In this document: piece by piece, positions 7,508 to 15,515 of the stretch | How the letters are laid out: each line of letters opens with the position of its first letter | Numbering within the stretch: position 1 is the first letter of the stretch | From: an uncultured Alphaproteobacteria bacterium | GTDB lineage: Bacteria > Pseudomonadota > Alphaproteobacteria > HIMB59 | Assembly: GCA_902610175.1 (NCBI GenBank) | Contig: CACLUR010000001.1 | Location: 124,001 to 188,000 of the forward strand | Reading direction: 5' to 3' | Length of the DNA stretch: 64,000 nt | The notes under the pieces: generated by a model | What the model was told of the DNA's origin: nothing | The model's input: the letters and a program-made list of their open reading frames with translations, nothing else | Databases searched by the model: none | Program-made: the position numbers and the translations under genes

Positions 7508-7762
7508 ATGAATTTATGTGTTGTATCTACTTATAACGGAACTAAAGAAGACTACTTAAAATTGTATGAATCTTTTAAAGATGACATTGCAAAATATACT
7601 GATGGATTTGAGATGGGATTTGTCAGAGATGGAAAAGTGATAATTGTAGCAAATGTCATTGATGAGGAAAAATTTTATGCTTTGTTTGAAGATCCAAGAT
7701 CAAAGGAATTTGATGCTAAGTTTAATAATGTAGATGACGTGTATAAATTGGAAAAAATGTAG
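7508..7762 (+). CDS. Small dimeric alpha/beta-barrel-like protein
   Basis: An 84-residue protein. The ATG at 7508 is chosen over an in-frame GTG at 7502 because AGGAGG (7494-7499) then has an ideal 8-base spacing; for the GTG it would be only 2 bases. Sequence order is strand (NLCVVSTYNG), helix (TKEDYLKLYESFKDDIAKY), strands (FEMGFVRDG and VIIVANVID), helix (EEKFYALFEDPRSKEFDAKF), consistent with a ferredoxin-like dimeric barrel. The strong ribosome site suggests high expression. No catalytic assignment is possible. Confidence 0.55.
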   Translation: MNLCVVSTYNGTKEDYLKLYESFKDDIAKYTDGFEMGFVRDGKVIIVANVIDEEKFYALFEDPRSKEFDAKFNNVDDVYKLEKM

Positions 7763-7843
7763 TAATACCTAAATTGATCAACCAATATTTTTACGACAAC
7801 TTTTAAAATTGGTGATAAAAATTCTTGTTAGAAAATCAATCAA

Positions 7844-8578
7844 TTATTTTTTATTTAGCTTTTCTATACAGAGTTCAGCAACATCTTTGGATAAGTCCCC
7901 TAAATTAGAATTTTTACAAAAATCTAAAAAGTTTTCAGATTGAGAGTCATCTTTTGAGCTACTTGGAGATTTAATATTTTCATTTTTTAAATTATTATTG
8001 GAGTATGTTGCTTTAATGATACCGGGTATATTGATTGAGGAATAAATATCTCTGATTAGTTGTTCATCAATAACTTTCTTTGGGTTATCTGTAAAATACC
8101 CTAATGAAAAAATACTACTTCTATCTTGTCTTGCTATAACAAAACCCTTACCAAGATTAGTTTCATATTTTTTGTAGTGTGAACCAAATCCCTTTAATTT
8201 TGTTGAGTCATAGTCTAATTGAACTTCTGTTCCTAATTGATATCTTTGTATTAAATCTTTTAAATTGTCATTTTTTAATGTTTGGTAAGCCCAGTCATTG
8301 GTCCAGTAAAGATTTGAAGCTGTAAAGTAATCATGTTGAATGTATATACCTTCATAAGGATTTCCATTAAAGTTATCTATTTCTAAAAATTCTGAGTTTG
8401 AGTTAGTAGAAGGTTGTACGGTGCATCTGTATGTCTCATATTGATTATTTTTAAAGCTGAGTTTTAGATTAGAACAATTTACCTCTTTCCATGCATATGC
8501 CATTTGATTAAAAAATATTGAAAATATTGTAAATATTAAAAAAAGACTAATATTTTGGATTAATCTAAAATTTTTCAT
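7844..8578 (-). CDS. Unknown secreted protein with C-terminal two-cysteine motif (paralogue 1)
   Basis: A 244-residue protein with an N-terminal signal or anchor segment (hydrophobic to about residue 28, ending YAW). The body is similar to that of the next gene at 8707: both have NDWAYQ/NDYAYQ followed by a helix and a Y-x-LGT segment, then GKGF...GYFT/GFFT. A Ser/Asn-rich linker (about 195-215) precedes the C-terminal module FLDFCKNSNLGDLSKDVAEL plus CIEKL. Two more cysteines near the N-terminus (CSNL and YRCTV) could pair. No known family is recognised. Confidence 0.6.
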   Translation of the reverse strand: MKNFRLIQNISLFLIFTIFSIFFNQMAYAWKEVNCSNLKLSFKNNQYETYRCTVQPSTNSNSEFLEIDNFNGNPYEGIYIQHDYFTASNLYWTNDWAYQTLKNDNLKDLIQRYQLGTEVQLDYDSTKLKGFGSHYKKYETNLGKGFVIARQDRSSIFSLGYFTDNPKKVIDEQLIRDIYSSINIPGIIKATYSNNNLKNENIKSPSSSKDDSQSENFLDFCKNSNLGDLSKDVAELCIEKLNKK

Positions 8579-8706
8579 TATTGAATATTATATTCAACTT
8601 TTGGATAATTTTCTTTTAAAAAATTTATAAGAGAAACTTTTTCATTGATTTAGTTCAGTAAAATTTAATTAATTCTAGGTTAATTCTTGAAGGGGTAATT
8701 AGATAA

Positions 8707-9474
8707 TTAATTCATTTTTTCTAAACATAACATCGCAACATCTTTATCTAAGTCTGATAACTTAGAACTTTTACACATTTTTAAAAATGAGTCTCCACTT
8801 AAAGAGCTATTGTTATTATCACTATTAGCTGTATTCTGATTATCAGTATTATTGTTTATATTAGTGCTATTAGTATTACTAGAAGAACTACTTGGAAGCA
8901 CAGATGAATTTACACCTTTGTTCAAAGCGCTTATATTTAGACTTGAGAGAATTTCGCTAACAAAATCTTTGTCTAAGTTATGATTCATATTGCTTGTGAA
9001 AAACCCAAATGTAAAAAATGTTGGACCTTTAGACTGACCTCCAAAAAAACCTTTACCAACAGATGTTTCAAAATTTCTATAATTAAATTTTATTCTATCA
9101 TTGGTAGATCTGACGTTGCTGTGATCTGAGTCAATGTATTGATAAGTACCCAAGTTATAATCATTTATAATTCTTTTTATGTTATCTATCTTGGTATTCT
9201 GATAAGCATAATCATTGCCCCATATTGTTCTGCCATCGATTATTCTTTGTACATCAAGCCAAAGATAAACTTCTCCATCATCAAAATCAAAAAACCATGC
9301 TTGAGCAGAAGAAGAGGTTGATTTCCAACATTTTTCAGCTTTATAGTAACTATGGTTAATATCAGCATTCTTTTTGATTTGATTACAGTCAGTCTCAAGC
9401 CACTGTGTCCAAGATGCAAAAGATACAGATGATGTAAATACTAAAATAAATAATATTATTAAGTTTCTTAACAT
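8707..9474 (-). CDS. Unknown secreted protein with C-terminal two-cysteine motif (paralogue 2)
   Basis: A 255-residue protein with a classic signal peptide (MLRN, hydrophobic core, SVSFA cleavage-like site). The globular part is paralogous to the 7844-8578 product. A long Ser/Asn/Thr linker, almost only those residues from about 197 to 230, connects it to FLKMCKSSKLSDLDKDVAML plus CLEKMN. The linker and tail suggest a tethered exported domain. The two paralogues are 128 bp apart and co-directional, so they look like a tandem duplication. Confidence 0.6.
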   Translation of the reverse strand: MLRNLIILFILVFTSSVSFASWTQWLETDCNQIKKNADINHSYYKAEKCWKSTSSSAQAWFFDFDDGEVYLWLDVQRIIDGRTIWGNDYAYQNTKIDNIKRIINDYNLGTYQYIDSDHSNVRSTNDRIKFNYRNFETSVGKGFFGGQSKGPTFFTFGFFTSNMNHNLDKDFVSEILSSLNISALNKGVNSSVLPSSSSSNTNSTNINNNTDNQNTANSDNNNSSLSGDSFLKMCKSSKLSDLDKDVAMLCLEKMN

Positions 9475-9529
9475 TTAGCCTGTTTTTTTTATAATTTTAT
9501 CATATACCTAAAATTTAAGTAAAACACAA

Positions 9530-10063
9530 TTATTTCATCTTTTCCAAACACAGGATGGCTACGTCTTTATCTAAATCAGATAATTTGGAGTTTTTGCAAA
9601 GTTCTATAAAAGAATTGCTATTTAAATTATTATTTTTGTCTGATGACTCAGAAATACTTACTGTGCAAACAGGCAAGTTAAGGTTTTCTTTACTTAAGTT
9701 TATATTTAAAATTTGATTTATCCATTTTACACCACATTTGTTCAACCTATTATATTCTATAGGGCCATATTTTTTACATTCTTGAACAAAGTTATCGTAG
9801 ACACTTCCTGATCCAGATGAAAAAAGACTACCTTGTTTAAACTCATTAATTATAAGTTCTTTTATCTCTTGTTTTGAGATACCCAGGTCTCTAATTGACA
9901 TTTGAACTTGCATTTTTAATTCATTAATTACGTTCTGAGTTATTATATCACCAGATGGGAGTTTGTATGGAAGTTTACAATTTTCATCAGAATAAACCTT
10001 ATTAATATTAAAAATACTTAAAAGAACTATGACAATTAAAAATTTTTTGGAGCATCCAAGCAT
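9530..10063 (-). CDS. Unknown secreted protein with C-terminal two-cysteine motif (third member)
   Basis: A 177-residue protein with an N-terminal signal segment (MLGCSKK, hydrophobic run to about 24). The body (PYKLPSGDIITQNVINELKM and a helical region) is not visibly related to the two downstream proteins, but the end, FIELCKNSKLSDLDKDVAIL plus CLEKMK, is almost identical to theirs after a short Asn/Ser-rich linker. So this is the same C-terminal module on a different exported domain. First gene of the three-gene run. Confidence 0.55.
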   Translation of the reverse strand: MLGCSKKFLIVIVLLSIFNINKVYSDENCKLPYKLPSGDIITQNVINELKMQVQMSIRDLGISKQEIKELIINEFKQGSLFSSGSGSVYDNFVQECKKYGPIEYNRLNKCGVKWINQILNINLSKENLNLPVCTVSISESSDKNNNLNSNSFIELCKNSKLSDLDKDVAILCLEKMK

Positions 10064-10177
10064 ATATTAATGGTATCAAATTATTTATTAATTTACCTGG
10101 AATATTTCGGAAATGTTTCGGAGATACAGTTTGAACTAACTACCAAATACTCTATTATGCTTATTCTACGCATAATT

Positions 10178-10253
10178 GGGGCCATAGCTCAGCTGGGAGA
10201 GCGCTACGCTGGCAGCGTAGAGGTCAGGGGTTCGATCCCCCTTGGCTCCACCA
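10178..10253 (+). tRNA. tRNA-Ala (anticodon GGC)
   Basis: A full 76-nt cloverleaf. The acceptor stem GGGGCCA pairs with TGGCTCC and has the G3:U70 wobble that marks alanine tRNA. The anticodon stem CTACG/CGTAG encloses the loop CTGGCAG, with anticodon GGC at 10211-10213. The T arm contains GGTTCGATCC, and CCA is encoded at 10251-10253. It is transcribed on the plus strand, 16 bp before a small membrane-protein gene. Confidence 0.97.
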
Positions 10254-10268
10254 AATTAGAATAAGAAA

Positions 10269-10475
10269 ATGGAACAAAACTTAGATAAACTTTTTTCAAT
10301 TAATTTTTTGGGGACATGGCTTATTACTCTTGTATTAATAGCTCTAGTAATTTTTGCTAGCTATAAAATGTTTAATATTTTATTTAAATCAGAGATATAT
10401 TTTAAAAAATCGGCAATCAGCTATTTTTTAATTTTTATATTTATTTTTGGCTTCTTTATTTACTTCTATAGTTAA
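10269..10475 (+). CDS. Unknown small membrane protein
   Basis: A 68-residue protein directly after tRNA-Ala. Two hydrophobic segments (about 15-37 and 47-66) are separated by a short polar loop (FKSEIYFKKS). It may be read through from the tRNA transcript, since only 15 bp separate them. No family or function is recognised. Confidence 0.4.
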   Translation: MEQNLDKLFSINFLGTWLITLVLIALVIFASYKMFNILFKSEIYFKKSAISYFLIFIFIFGFFIYFYS

Positions 10476-10521
10476 TTTAGATTACGAAAAAAATTAAATT
10501 TTTTTAAAGGTAATTTTTAAC

Positions 10522-11091
10522 TTAAAACTTTATTCCGTAAAAAAATACAAAAAGGTCTGCTTCATCCATACCGCCAACAGCACTATAAAAAGTTGCACCA
10601 TATCGAGTGCCATCTGTTTCAATACCCCCGCCTAAAAGGAAACCCGTGCCTGACTGAGATGCTTTTGCTGCATATGTTGTACCACCTATAGTTATTGAGG
10701 CTTTACCATCAACCTGACTTTGGTGAATACCTCCTTTGAAGTAAGCACCGTCTGTTTTAAAACCATAAGATGCTTCAATACCATTCATTGAATAGGCCTC
10801 TGTAGCGCTAGCACCTGATAATGTGTACTTTGCATCTAAAGATCCAGTTAAAAAATAGCCAACATCAATAAATGTATCTTTGCTGATTTCTTCTTCATAA
10901 AAAAGTCTTCCATACCAAGTTGCGCGATCATATTCAACTTTTACTGTTGAACCTGAGAGATTTGCTATTGTTTGAGCAGTATCCTCTGCGCCAAAGTCCA
11001 TACTACCAAGACCACCTTCAATACCAGCAGCACCCTCAGCAAATGATTTATAAGAAACTAAAATTAAAATTAAGGTTATTAAGCTTTTCAT
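10522..11091 (-). CDS. Small outer-membrane beta-barrel-like protein
   Basis: I start this at ATG 11091 (189 residues), because from there the protein begins with a typical signal peptide (MKSLITLILILVSYKSFA, cleavage before EGAAG); the longer frame upstream adds no plausible sequence. The mature part alternates aromatic/hydrophobic and polar residues in about eight strands (VKVEYDRATWYGRLFYEEE, TFIDVGYFLTG, GAYFKGGIHQS and others). It ends with FYGIKF, the terminal phenylalanine recognised by the outer-membrane insertion machinery. Size suits an eight-stranded barrel of the OmpA/OmpW kind. Cargo or role unknown. Confidence 0.65.
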   Translation of the reverse strand: MKSLITLILILVSYKSFAEGAAGIEGGLGSMDFGAEDTAQTIANLSGSTVKVEYDRATWYGRLFYEEEISKDTFIDVGYFLTGSLDAKYTLSGASATEAYSMNGIEASYGFKTDGAYFKGGIHQSQVDGKASITIGGTTYAAKASQSGTGFLLGGGIETDGTRYGATFYSAVGGMDEADLFVFFYGIKF

Positions 11092-11252
11092 ATCTAGATT
11101 ATAATCAATTACCAAATAAAAATAAATAACTCTTTTATATTTCGTAACATCTAATATGCTAAATAACAAATTAGTAATAAGTTTTAATTAATATTTATGT
11201 GCAATATCATATTATTTATTTAGAAATAAATCCAAAAATTGAGGAGGATTAA

Positions 11253-11540
11253 ATGAGCATAGCAAGAGTAACAACAGTAAAAATGGATTCAAAGGAGGCA
11301 GCTGACGAACAAACACAAGGGTATGTGCAAAATGCGCCATCAGAATTTCCACAAGCAAGTCAGTTAATTGGCATTAGAATTGATGATGTTACATTGATGG
11401 CAGTTACAATTTATCCTGATGCTGAAACTATGAAAGCAGCAGATGCAGCTCGAGAAAAAAGATTAAATACTAATATAGAAAATAGGGTCTCAGTCGAGAC
11501 AATAGTTGGCGAGGTTACATTAGATCATCGTAATCACTAA
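11253..11540 (+). CDS. Small ABM-like alpha/beta protein
   Basis: A 95-residue protein with a strong ribosome site (GAGGAGG about 8 bases before ATG). The pattern strand (IARVTTVKM), helix, strand (QLIGIRIDD, VTLMAVTIYPD) and helix rich in Ala (AETMKAADAAREKRL) fits the antibiotic-biosynthesis-monooxygenase-like ferredoxin barrel. It is monocistronic, bounded by a strong terminator hairpin. A heme-degrading or quinol role cannot be inferred from sequence. Confidence 0.5.
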   Translation: MSIARVTTVKMDSKEAADEQTQGYVQNAPSEFPQASQLIGIRIDDVTLMAVTIYPDAETMKAADAAREKRLNTNIENRVSVETIVGEVTLDHRNH

Positions 11541-11565
11541 TGATGAAGGTAATGAGACAAATATA

Positions 11566-11593
11566 AAAGCCTTTAGATCTGTCTAAAGGCTTT
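11566..11593. terminator. Bidirectional intrinsic terminator
   Basis: AAAGCCTTTAGA (11566-11577) and TCTAAAGGCTTT (11582-11593) form a perfect 12-bp stem with a 4-nt loop, followed on the plus strand by ATGATTTTT. It sits between the convergent 11253-11540 gene and dhaK and can serve both transcripts. Confidence 0.85.
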
Positions 11594-11600
11594 ATGATTT

Positions 11601-12593
11601 TTAGACACCCCATCTCATAGCTGCTGTGTGAACAGATGAGTCCCAATGCTTTAAAAGCTCTTCGTCAAGCTTTGTAAGAGTAATTGAAGCTCCCTGCATC
11701 TCAAGAGAAGTACAATAATTTCCAACGAGAGACCTTGATATCTTTATATTTTTTTTGTCTAACATGTTTTTAGCGTTATCATAAATTAGGTATAGCTCTG
11801 TTAAAGGAGTTCCTCCCATACCGTTAACAAATAAAAGAATTTCTTCGTTTGCCTCAGGTTTTAAGTCCTCATTAATCGCCTCTAATAACTCGTTTGTAAT
11901 CTCTTGAGCAGATTTCATTTTATCTCTTCTTCGTCCAGGTTCGCCATGAATACCAACACCAAATTCCATTTCATCATCGCCTATATCAAAATTTGGTTTT
12001 CCGGCAGCCGGGACAGTGCAGCTTGAAAATGCAACCCCCATAGAACCTGAATTTTTATTTACCTTATCTCCCAAGGCTTTACATTCTTGTAAGCTACCTC
12101 CATGCTCAGCTAAAGAACCAACTATTTTTTCAACAACAACAGTGGCAGCAACACCTCTTCTACCAGTTGTAAATGAAGAGTCCTCCACAGCAACATCGTC
12201 ATTTGTCAGCACAGACTCATTTGGACCTTGCATCATCTCAGCTGCCATTTGGAAATTCATTACATCTCCAGAATAGTTTTTAACGATAAATAAAACTCCT
12301 GCTCCACTGTCTACTTTTTCAGCAGCAGCTAACATTTGATCAGGTGTGGGTGATGAAAAAACAAATCCGGGGCAGGCTGCATCCAGCATACCGTAGCCGA
12401 CTAAGCCACCATGCATGGGTTCGTGTCCACTCCCCCCTCCACTGATCAGAGCTACTTTACCCTCTTTTGTGGGAGTGGCTCTGGTGATGAAGTTGGGGTC
12501 GTAGTGGCAGTTAACAATATCTTGATGCGCAGCACCAAAACCTTGCAGACTCTCCTTTAGAAAATCATCCGCTGAATTCATAAATTTTTTCAT
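11601..12593 (-). CDS. dhaK: DhaK-type dihydroxyacetone kinase subunit
   Basis: Substrate-binding subunit that holds dihydroxyacetone or a related ketose as a hemiaminal on a histidine. All key elements are visible: GGGSGHEPMH at 52-61 (His57), KNYSGD at 105-110 (Asp110 general base) and GIHGEPGRRRD with the covalent His216. The 330-residue length equals PTS-type DhaK rather than the fused ATP-dependent enzyme. It follows dhaL by 10 bp with AGGAGG before its ATG. No DhaM is in the window. Position at the end of a sugar/polyol ABC-importer operon suggests that it phosphorylates the imported compound or a ketose derived from it, possibly a tetrulose. Confidence 0.9.
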   Translation of the reverse strand: MKKFMNSADDFLKESLQGFGAAHQDIVNCHYDPNFITRATPTKEGKVALISGGGSGHEPMHGGLVGYGMLDAACPGFVFSSPTPDQMLAAAEKVDSGAGVLFIVKNYSGDVMNFQMAAEMMQGPNESVLTNDDVAVEDSSFTTGRRGVAATVVVEKIVGSLAEHGGSLQECKALGDKVNKNSGSMGVAFSSCTVPAAGKPNFDIGDDEMEFGVGIHGEPGRRRDKMKSAQEITNELLEAINEDLKPEANEEILLFVNGMGGTPLTELYLIYDNAKNMLDKKNIKISRSLVGNYCTSLEMQGASITLTKLDEELLKHWDSSVHTAAMRWGV

Positions 12594-12602
12594 AGTATCC
12601 TC

Positions 12603-13232
12603 CTAACTATTTAACACTGACTCACAGACAGTTTTTATCATTAATTGTGAAGACCTGGCTCCAGGATCGATATGACCTTTCGCTCGCTCTCCTAAAAAAG
12701 AAGCTCTCCCTTTTGTAGCTAAAAGATCTTTTGTTGAAAACATCCCTTTTTCCGCCACTTCTATAGCTTCTTGAAATATCTCTTTAACATCTTTGTTATC
12801 CTCGACACCTTTTTTAAGGCAGTTAGATACAGGTATGAGAACATCCATCATTGTTTTTTCACCTACATCTGCTTTACCTCTTTGCTTTACAGCTTCCACG
12901 CCATCTGCAAAAATTTCGATTGCCTTTTTGTAATCAACACCATTATCTATATCGTTTCCTTTGGCCATGGTCATAAACAATGTTCCAAACAGGGCTCCAG
13001 ATGAGCCACCAATACCAGAAAGAACTTTCATTGCTATTTGGTTTAGAGCTTTAGACATTGGCAAATCTTTTATTACAGCTTCTAATTCTAAAACCAGCTT
13101 GATCCCTCTTTGGACATTAAAAATATGATCCCCATCTCCTATTTCTTGGTCCAATTTTTCTATTTCACTTGCATTTGCATCAATTACAGCCTGAATTTCT
13201 TTTGCTCTATGGATTAAAAAATTAACACTCAT
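12603..13232 (-). CDS. dhaL: DhaL-type kinase subunit (nucleotide-binding)
   Basis: Partner of DhaK that carries the adenine nucleotide and transfers phosphate. The magnesium/nucleotide motif is intact: LDQEIGDGDHIFNVQRG from residue 27 (Asp28, Asp33, Asp35, His36), the GGSSG loop at 75-79, and DPGARSS near the C-terminus. Its 209 residues match stand-alone DhaL. The start overlaps the stop of the upstream ATPase gene (ATGA at 13229-13232), placing it in the transporter operon. Without a visible DhaM, the phosphate donor (ATP or a PTS relay) is open. Confidence 0.9.
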   Translation of the reverse strand: MSVNFLIHRAKEIQAVIDANASEIEKLDQEIGDGDHIFNVQRGIKLVLELEAVIKDLPMSKALNQIAMKVLSGIGGSSGALFGTLFMTMAKGNDIDNGVDYKKAIEIFADGVEAVKQRGKADVGEKTMMDVLIPVSNCLKKGVEDNKDVKEIFQEAIEVAEKGMFSTKDLLATKGRASFLGERAKGHIDPGARSSQLMIKTVCESVLNS

Positions 13233-14239
13233 TGCACGCTCATTCCTTTTTCGTCAAAAAATAAAATTTTATTTTGATCTATTGCAAAATTTACTTTGTC
13301 CCCTTTTTGTCCTTGGAATGCTCCTTGATATAAGGATAAAATTTCTGCTCCATTAAAATCTAACTCTACCACAGTTTCTGCACCGAGAGACTCAACAGTT
13401 TTAATTGAGCCTGAAAGTTCACCCTCTCCTATCTTAATGTGCTCAGGTCTTAGACCAAGTTGACTTGCTTTATCTGGTGATGAAGTATTTAAAGAAGCTC
13501 TGTTGAGAATATTAATTTTTGGTGAGCCTAATCTATTTGCAACATAAATAGATTTTGGATTATTATATATATCTTCTGGTTTATCAATCTGTGCGATCTT
13601 ACCATTTTCTAATACTCCAATGCGATCTGCCATAGTTGTAGCTTCAGCTTGATCATGTGTGACGTAGAGAATTGTGGAGCCTAAATTTAATTGGATTTTT
13701 TTCAGTTCGACTCTCAAACTTTCCCTTAATTTTGCATCAAGGGATGAAAGGGGCTCATCCATTAAATATATACTTGGGTCTCTAACTAGAGCACGACCTA
13801 TTGCAACTCTTTGCATTTCTCCCCCTGATAATTCAGTAGCTTTGTTGTCTAATTTAGCTGAAATCTTCAACATCTCGGCTATTTTTGTCACTTTTTCTCT
13901 AATCTTATCTTCTGGGATTTTTCTAAGAGGGGATCGAAGAGGAAAAGCTAAATTGTCGTAAACCTTATAATGAGGGTATAAAGAGTATTGTTGAAAAACA
14001 AACGCTGTGTCTCTTGCTGCAGGTTGTGCTTGTGAGAAATCTTCATCATCAAAAAGGATCTTTCCTTTATCAATTTTTTCTAAACCTGCTATTGATCTTA
14101 ATGTTGTTGTTTTACCTGCACCGGTTGGGCCCAATAATACAAAAAACTCTCCATCATTTACTGTGAAGCTAATATCATCTAAAGCCTTTATAGTTTTATC
14201 ATATATTTTTGTAATATTTTGTAGTTCTACTTTAGACAT
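13229..14239 (-). CDS. Carbohydrate ABC transporter ATPase (UgpC/MalK type), second copy
   Basis: Cytosolic ATPase of the adjacent importer; 336 residues. Walker A GPTGAGKTT at 37-45, signature LSGGEMQR, Walker B IYLMDEP and the switch THDQAE are all present. A C-terminal TOBE-like domain (about 240-336, containing LGLRPEHIK) is typical of MalK/UgpC proteins. It overlaps the upstream ATPase gene by TAATG and the downstream dhaL by ATGA. Two different ATPase genes suggest that the importer uses a heterodimeric nucleotide-binding pair. Confidence 0.9.
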   Translation of the reverse strand: MSKVELQNITKIYDKTIKALDDISFTVNDGEFFVLLGPTGAGKTTTLRSIAGLEKIDKGKILFDDEDFSQAQPAARDTAFVFQQYSLYPHYKVYDNLAFPLRSPLRKIPEDKIREKVTKIAEMLKISAKLDNKATELSGGEMQRVAIGRALVRDPSIYLMDEPLSSLDAKLRESLRVELKKIQLNLGSTILYVTHDQAEATTMADRIGVLENGKIAQIDKPEDIYNNPKSIYVANRLGSPKINILNRASLNTSSPDKASQLGLRPEHIKIGEGELSGSIKTVESLGAETVVELDFNGAEILSLYQGAFQGQKGDKVNFAIDQNKILFFDEKGMSVQ

Positions 14240-15321
14240 TAACTCATAAACTCACTTTGAAGTGCCTTATCATTTGAACCATCAAAAATTATTTGATTAT
14301 TATTAAGAGTATCAAATTGAATTTGCTCATTAATATTAACTTGTGTGTCACTATCAACTCTAATTTTTATATTTCCAAGTTGAGTTTCAATTGTAAGAAT
14401 TTTTCTTGAACCTAAATATTCAACACCAAAGACATTGCCTTTTACGCCGTTTTCAGAAACTAATTTTAAATTCTCTGGCCTTACACCTAAAAAATTTTCA
14501 TTTGAGTCTGTTCCTTCTTTTTGTTCAGGGATATTTAATGAAGAGTCTAATAATTTAATACTTGATTGACTTGGAGAAATTTTTTCATTTATTGGTATGA
14601 AATTCATTCCTGGGGATCCAATAAAATTGGCAACAAACTTTGTTTTAGGTTTATTATAAATAACTTTTGGTGAGTCTGCCTGCAAAACCACTCCCTCATT
14701 CATTACTGCTATTCGATCAGCCATCGACATTGCCTCTTGTTGATCGTGTGTTACATAAACTGTAGTTGCATCAATATCATCGTGAAGTTTTCTTAATTCC
14801 AAACACATCAATTCTCTAAATTCTGCATCAAGTGTCCCTAAAGGTTCATCCATTAAAAATGCTTTAGGTCTTCTGACTAGTGCTCTTCCGAGTGCAACAC
14901 GTTGGCGATCACCTCCTGCTAAAGAGGAAACTTTTGATTTTAATAAGTGATCAATTCTAAGAAGCTTTGCAGCTTCCAATACTTTAGCATCTACTTCGCT
15001 TCGTGAGAGCTTTTGCATTTTCAGTGGGAAAGCCAGATTATTTCTTACATTCATGTGTGGATAGAGTGCAAAAAGCTGAAAAACAAAGGCTATATCTCGC
15101 TGAGAGGCCCTTAGATAGCCCACATCCTCCTTATCCAAATATATATTTCCAGAAGTTGGTAGCTCTAAACCAGCAATCATTCTCAAAGTGGTAGTTTTTC
15201 CACAACCTGAAGGACCGAGTAAAACGAAGAATTCTTTATTTTCAATAATAAGATTGGATTTTTTCACTGCTACGAAATCTCCAAAAGATTTATGTAAATT
15301 TTTGATTTCTATTTCTGCCAT
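14239..15321 (-). CDS. Carbohydrate ABC transporter ATPase, first copy
   Basis: 360 residues from ATG 15321; the open frame extends further upstream but the family N-terminus is MAEIEIKNLHKSFG. Walker A is GPSGCGKTT (36-44), Walker B is AFLMDEP and the switch is THDQQE. The signature is LAGGD instead of LSGGQ, a mild departure that may make this ATPase site asymmetric to the neighbouring subunit. The C-terminal TOBE-type region contains LGVRPENLK. It starts 2 bp after the small membrane-protein stop. Confidence 0.88.
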   Translation of the reverse strand: MAEIEIKNLHKSFGDFVAVKKSNLIIENKEFFVLLGPSGCGKTTTLRMIAGLELPTSGNIYLDKEDVGYLRASQRDIAFVFQLFALYPHMNVRNNLAFPLKMQKLSRSEVDAKVLEAAKLLRIDHLLKSKVSSLAGGDRQRVALGRALVRRPKAFLMDEPLGTLDAEFRELMCLELRKLHDDIDATTVYVTHDQQEAMSMADRIAVMNEGVVLQADSPKVIYNKPKTKFVANFIGSPGMNFIPINEKISPSQSSIKLLDSSLNIPEQKEGTDSNENFLGVRPENLKLVSENGVKGNVFGVEYLGSRKILTIETQLGNIKIRVDSDTQVNINEQIQFDTLNNNQIIFDGSNDKALQSEFMS

Positions 15322-15323
15322 GG

Positions 15324-15515
15324 CTAATCTGGGAAATGACTTGTGATCACAAATCCTATAGTTCCCACCAAAATAACGATAAATGAATATGTATACATCC
15401 ACATAGCAAAAGGCTGCATCAGCATAAATACTCCCAATAAAATTAAAACAGTTGATGCATTTTCCCAAATGGATCTTCTAAAAATTCTTCTCAATAAACT
15501 TTTTTTCTCAGCCAT
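15324..15515 (-). CDS. Small membrane protein embedded in ABC importer operon
   Basis: A 63-residue protein starting at ATG 15515, which overlaps the permease stop (TAATG). A basic N-terminus (EKKSLLRRIFRRS) is followed by two hydrophobic segments (about 20-38 and 40-58). Small membrane proteins sit at the same operon position in some polyol/glycerol importers (for example GlpU of rhizobial glycerol uptake), but I see no clear sequence match to that family. It may be an accessory subunit or stabiliser of the permease pair. Confidence 0.6.
   Translation of the reverse strand: MAEKKSLLRRIFRRSIWENASTVLILLGVFMLMQPFAMWMYTYSFIVILVGTIGFVITSHFPD

Noticed and set aside
10070-10264. A plus-strand open frame covering the tRNA region
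   Set aside because: The frame runs straight through the tRNA-Ala gene and has the usual peptide read from tRNA sequence; not a protein gene.
15324-15515. Naming the small membrane protein GlpU and the importer a glycerol transporter
   Set aside because: The operon position is similar, but the small protein does not show the GlpU/DUF2160 pattern and the binding protein is not of the GlpV type.
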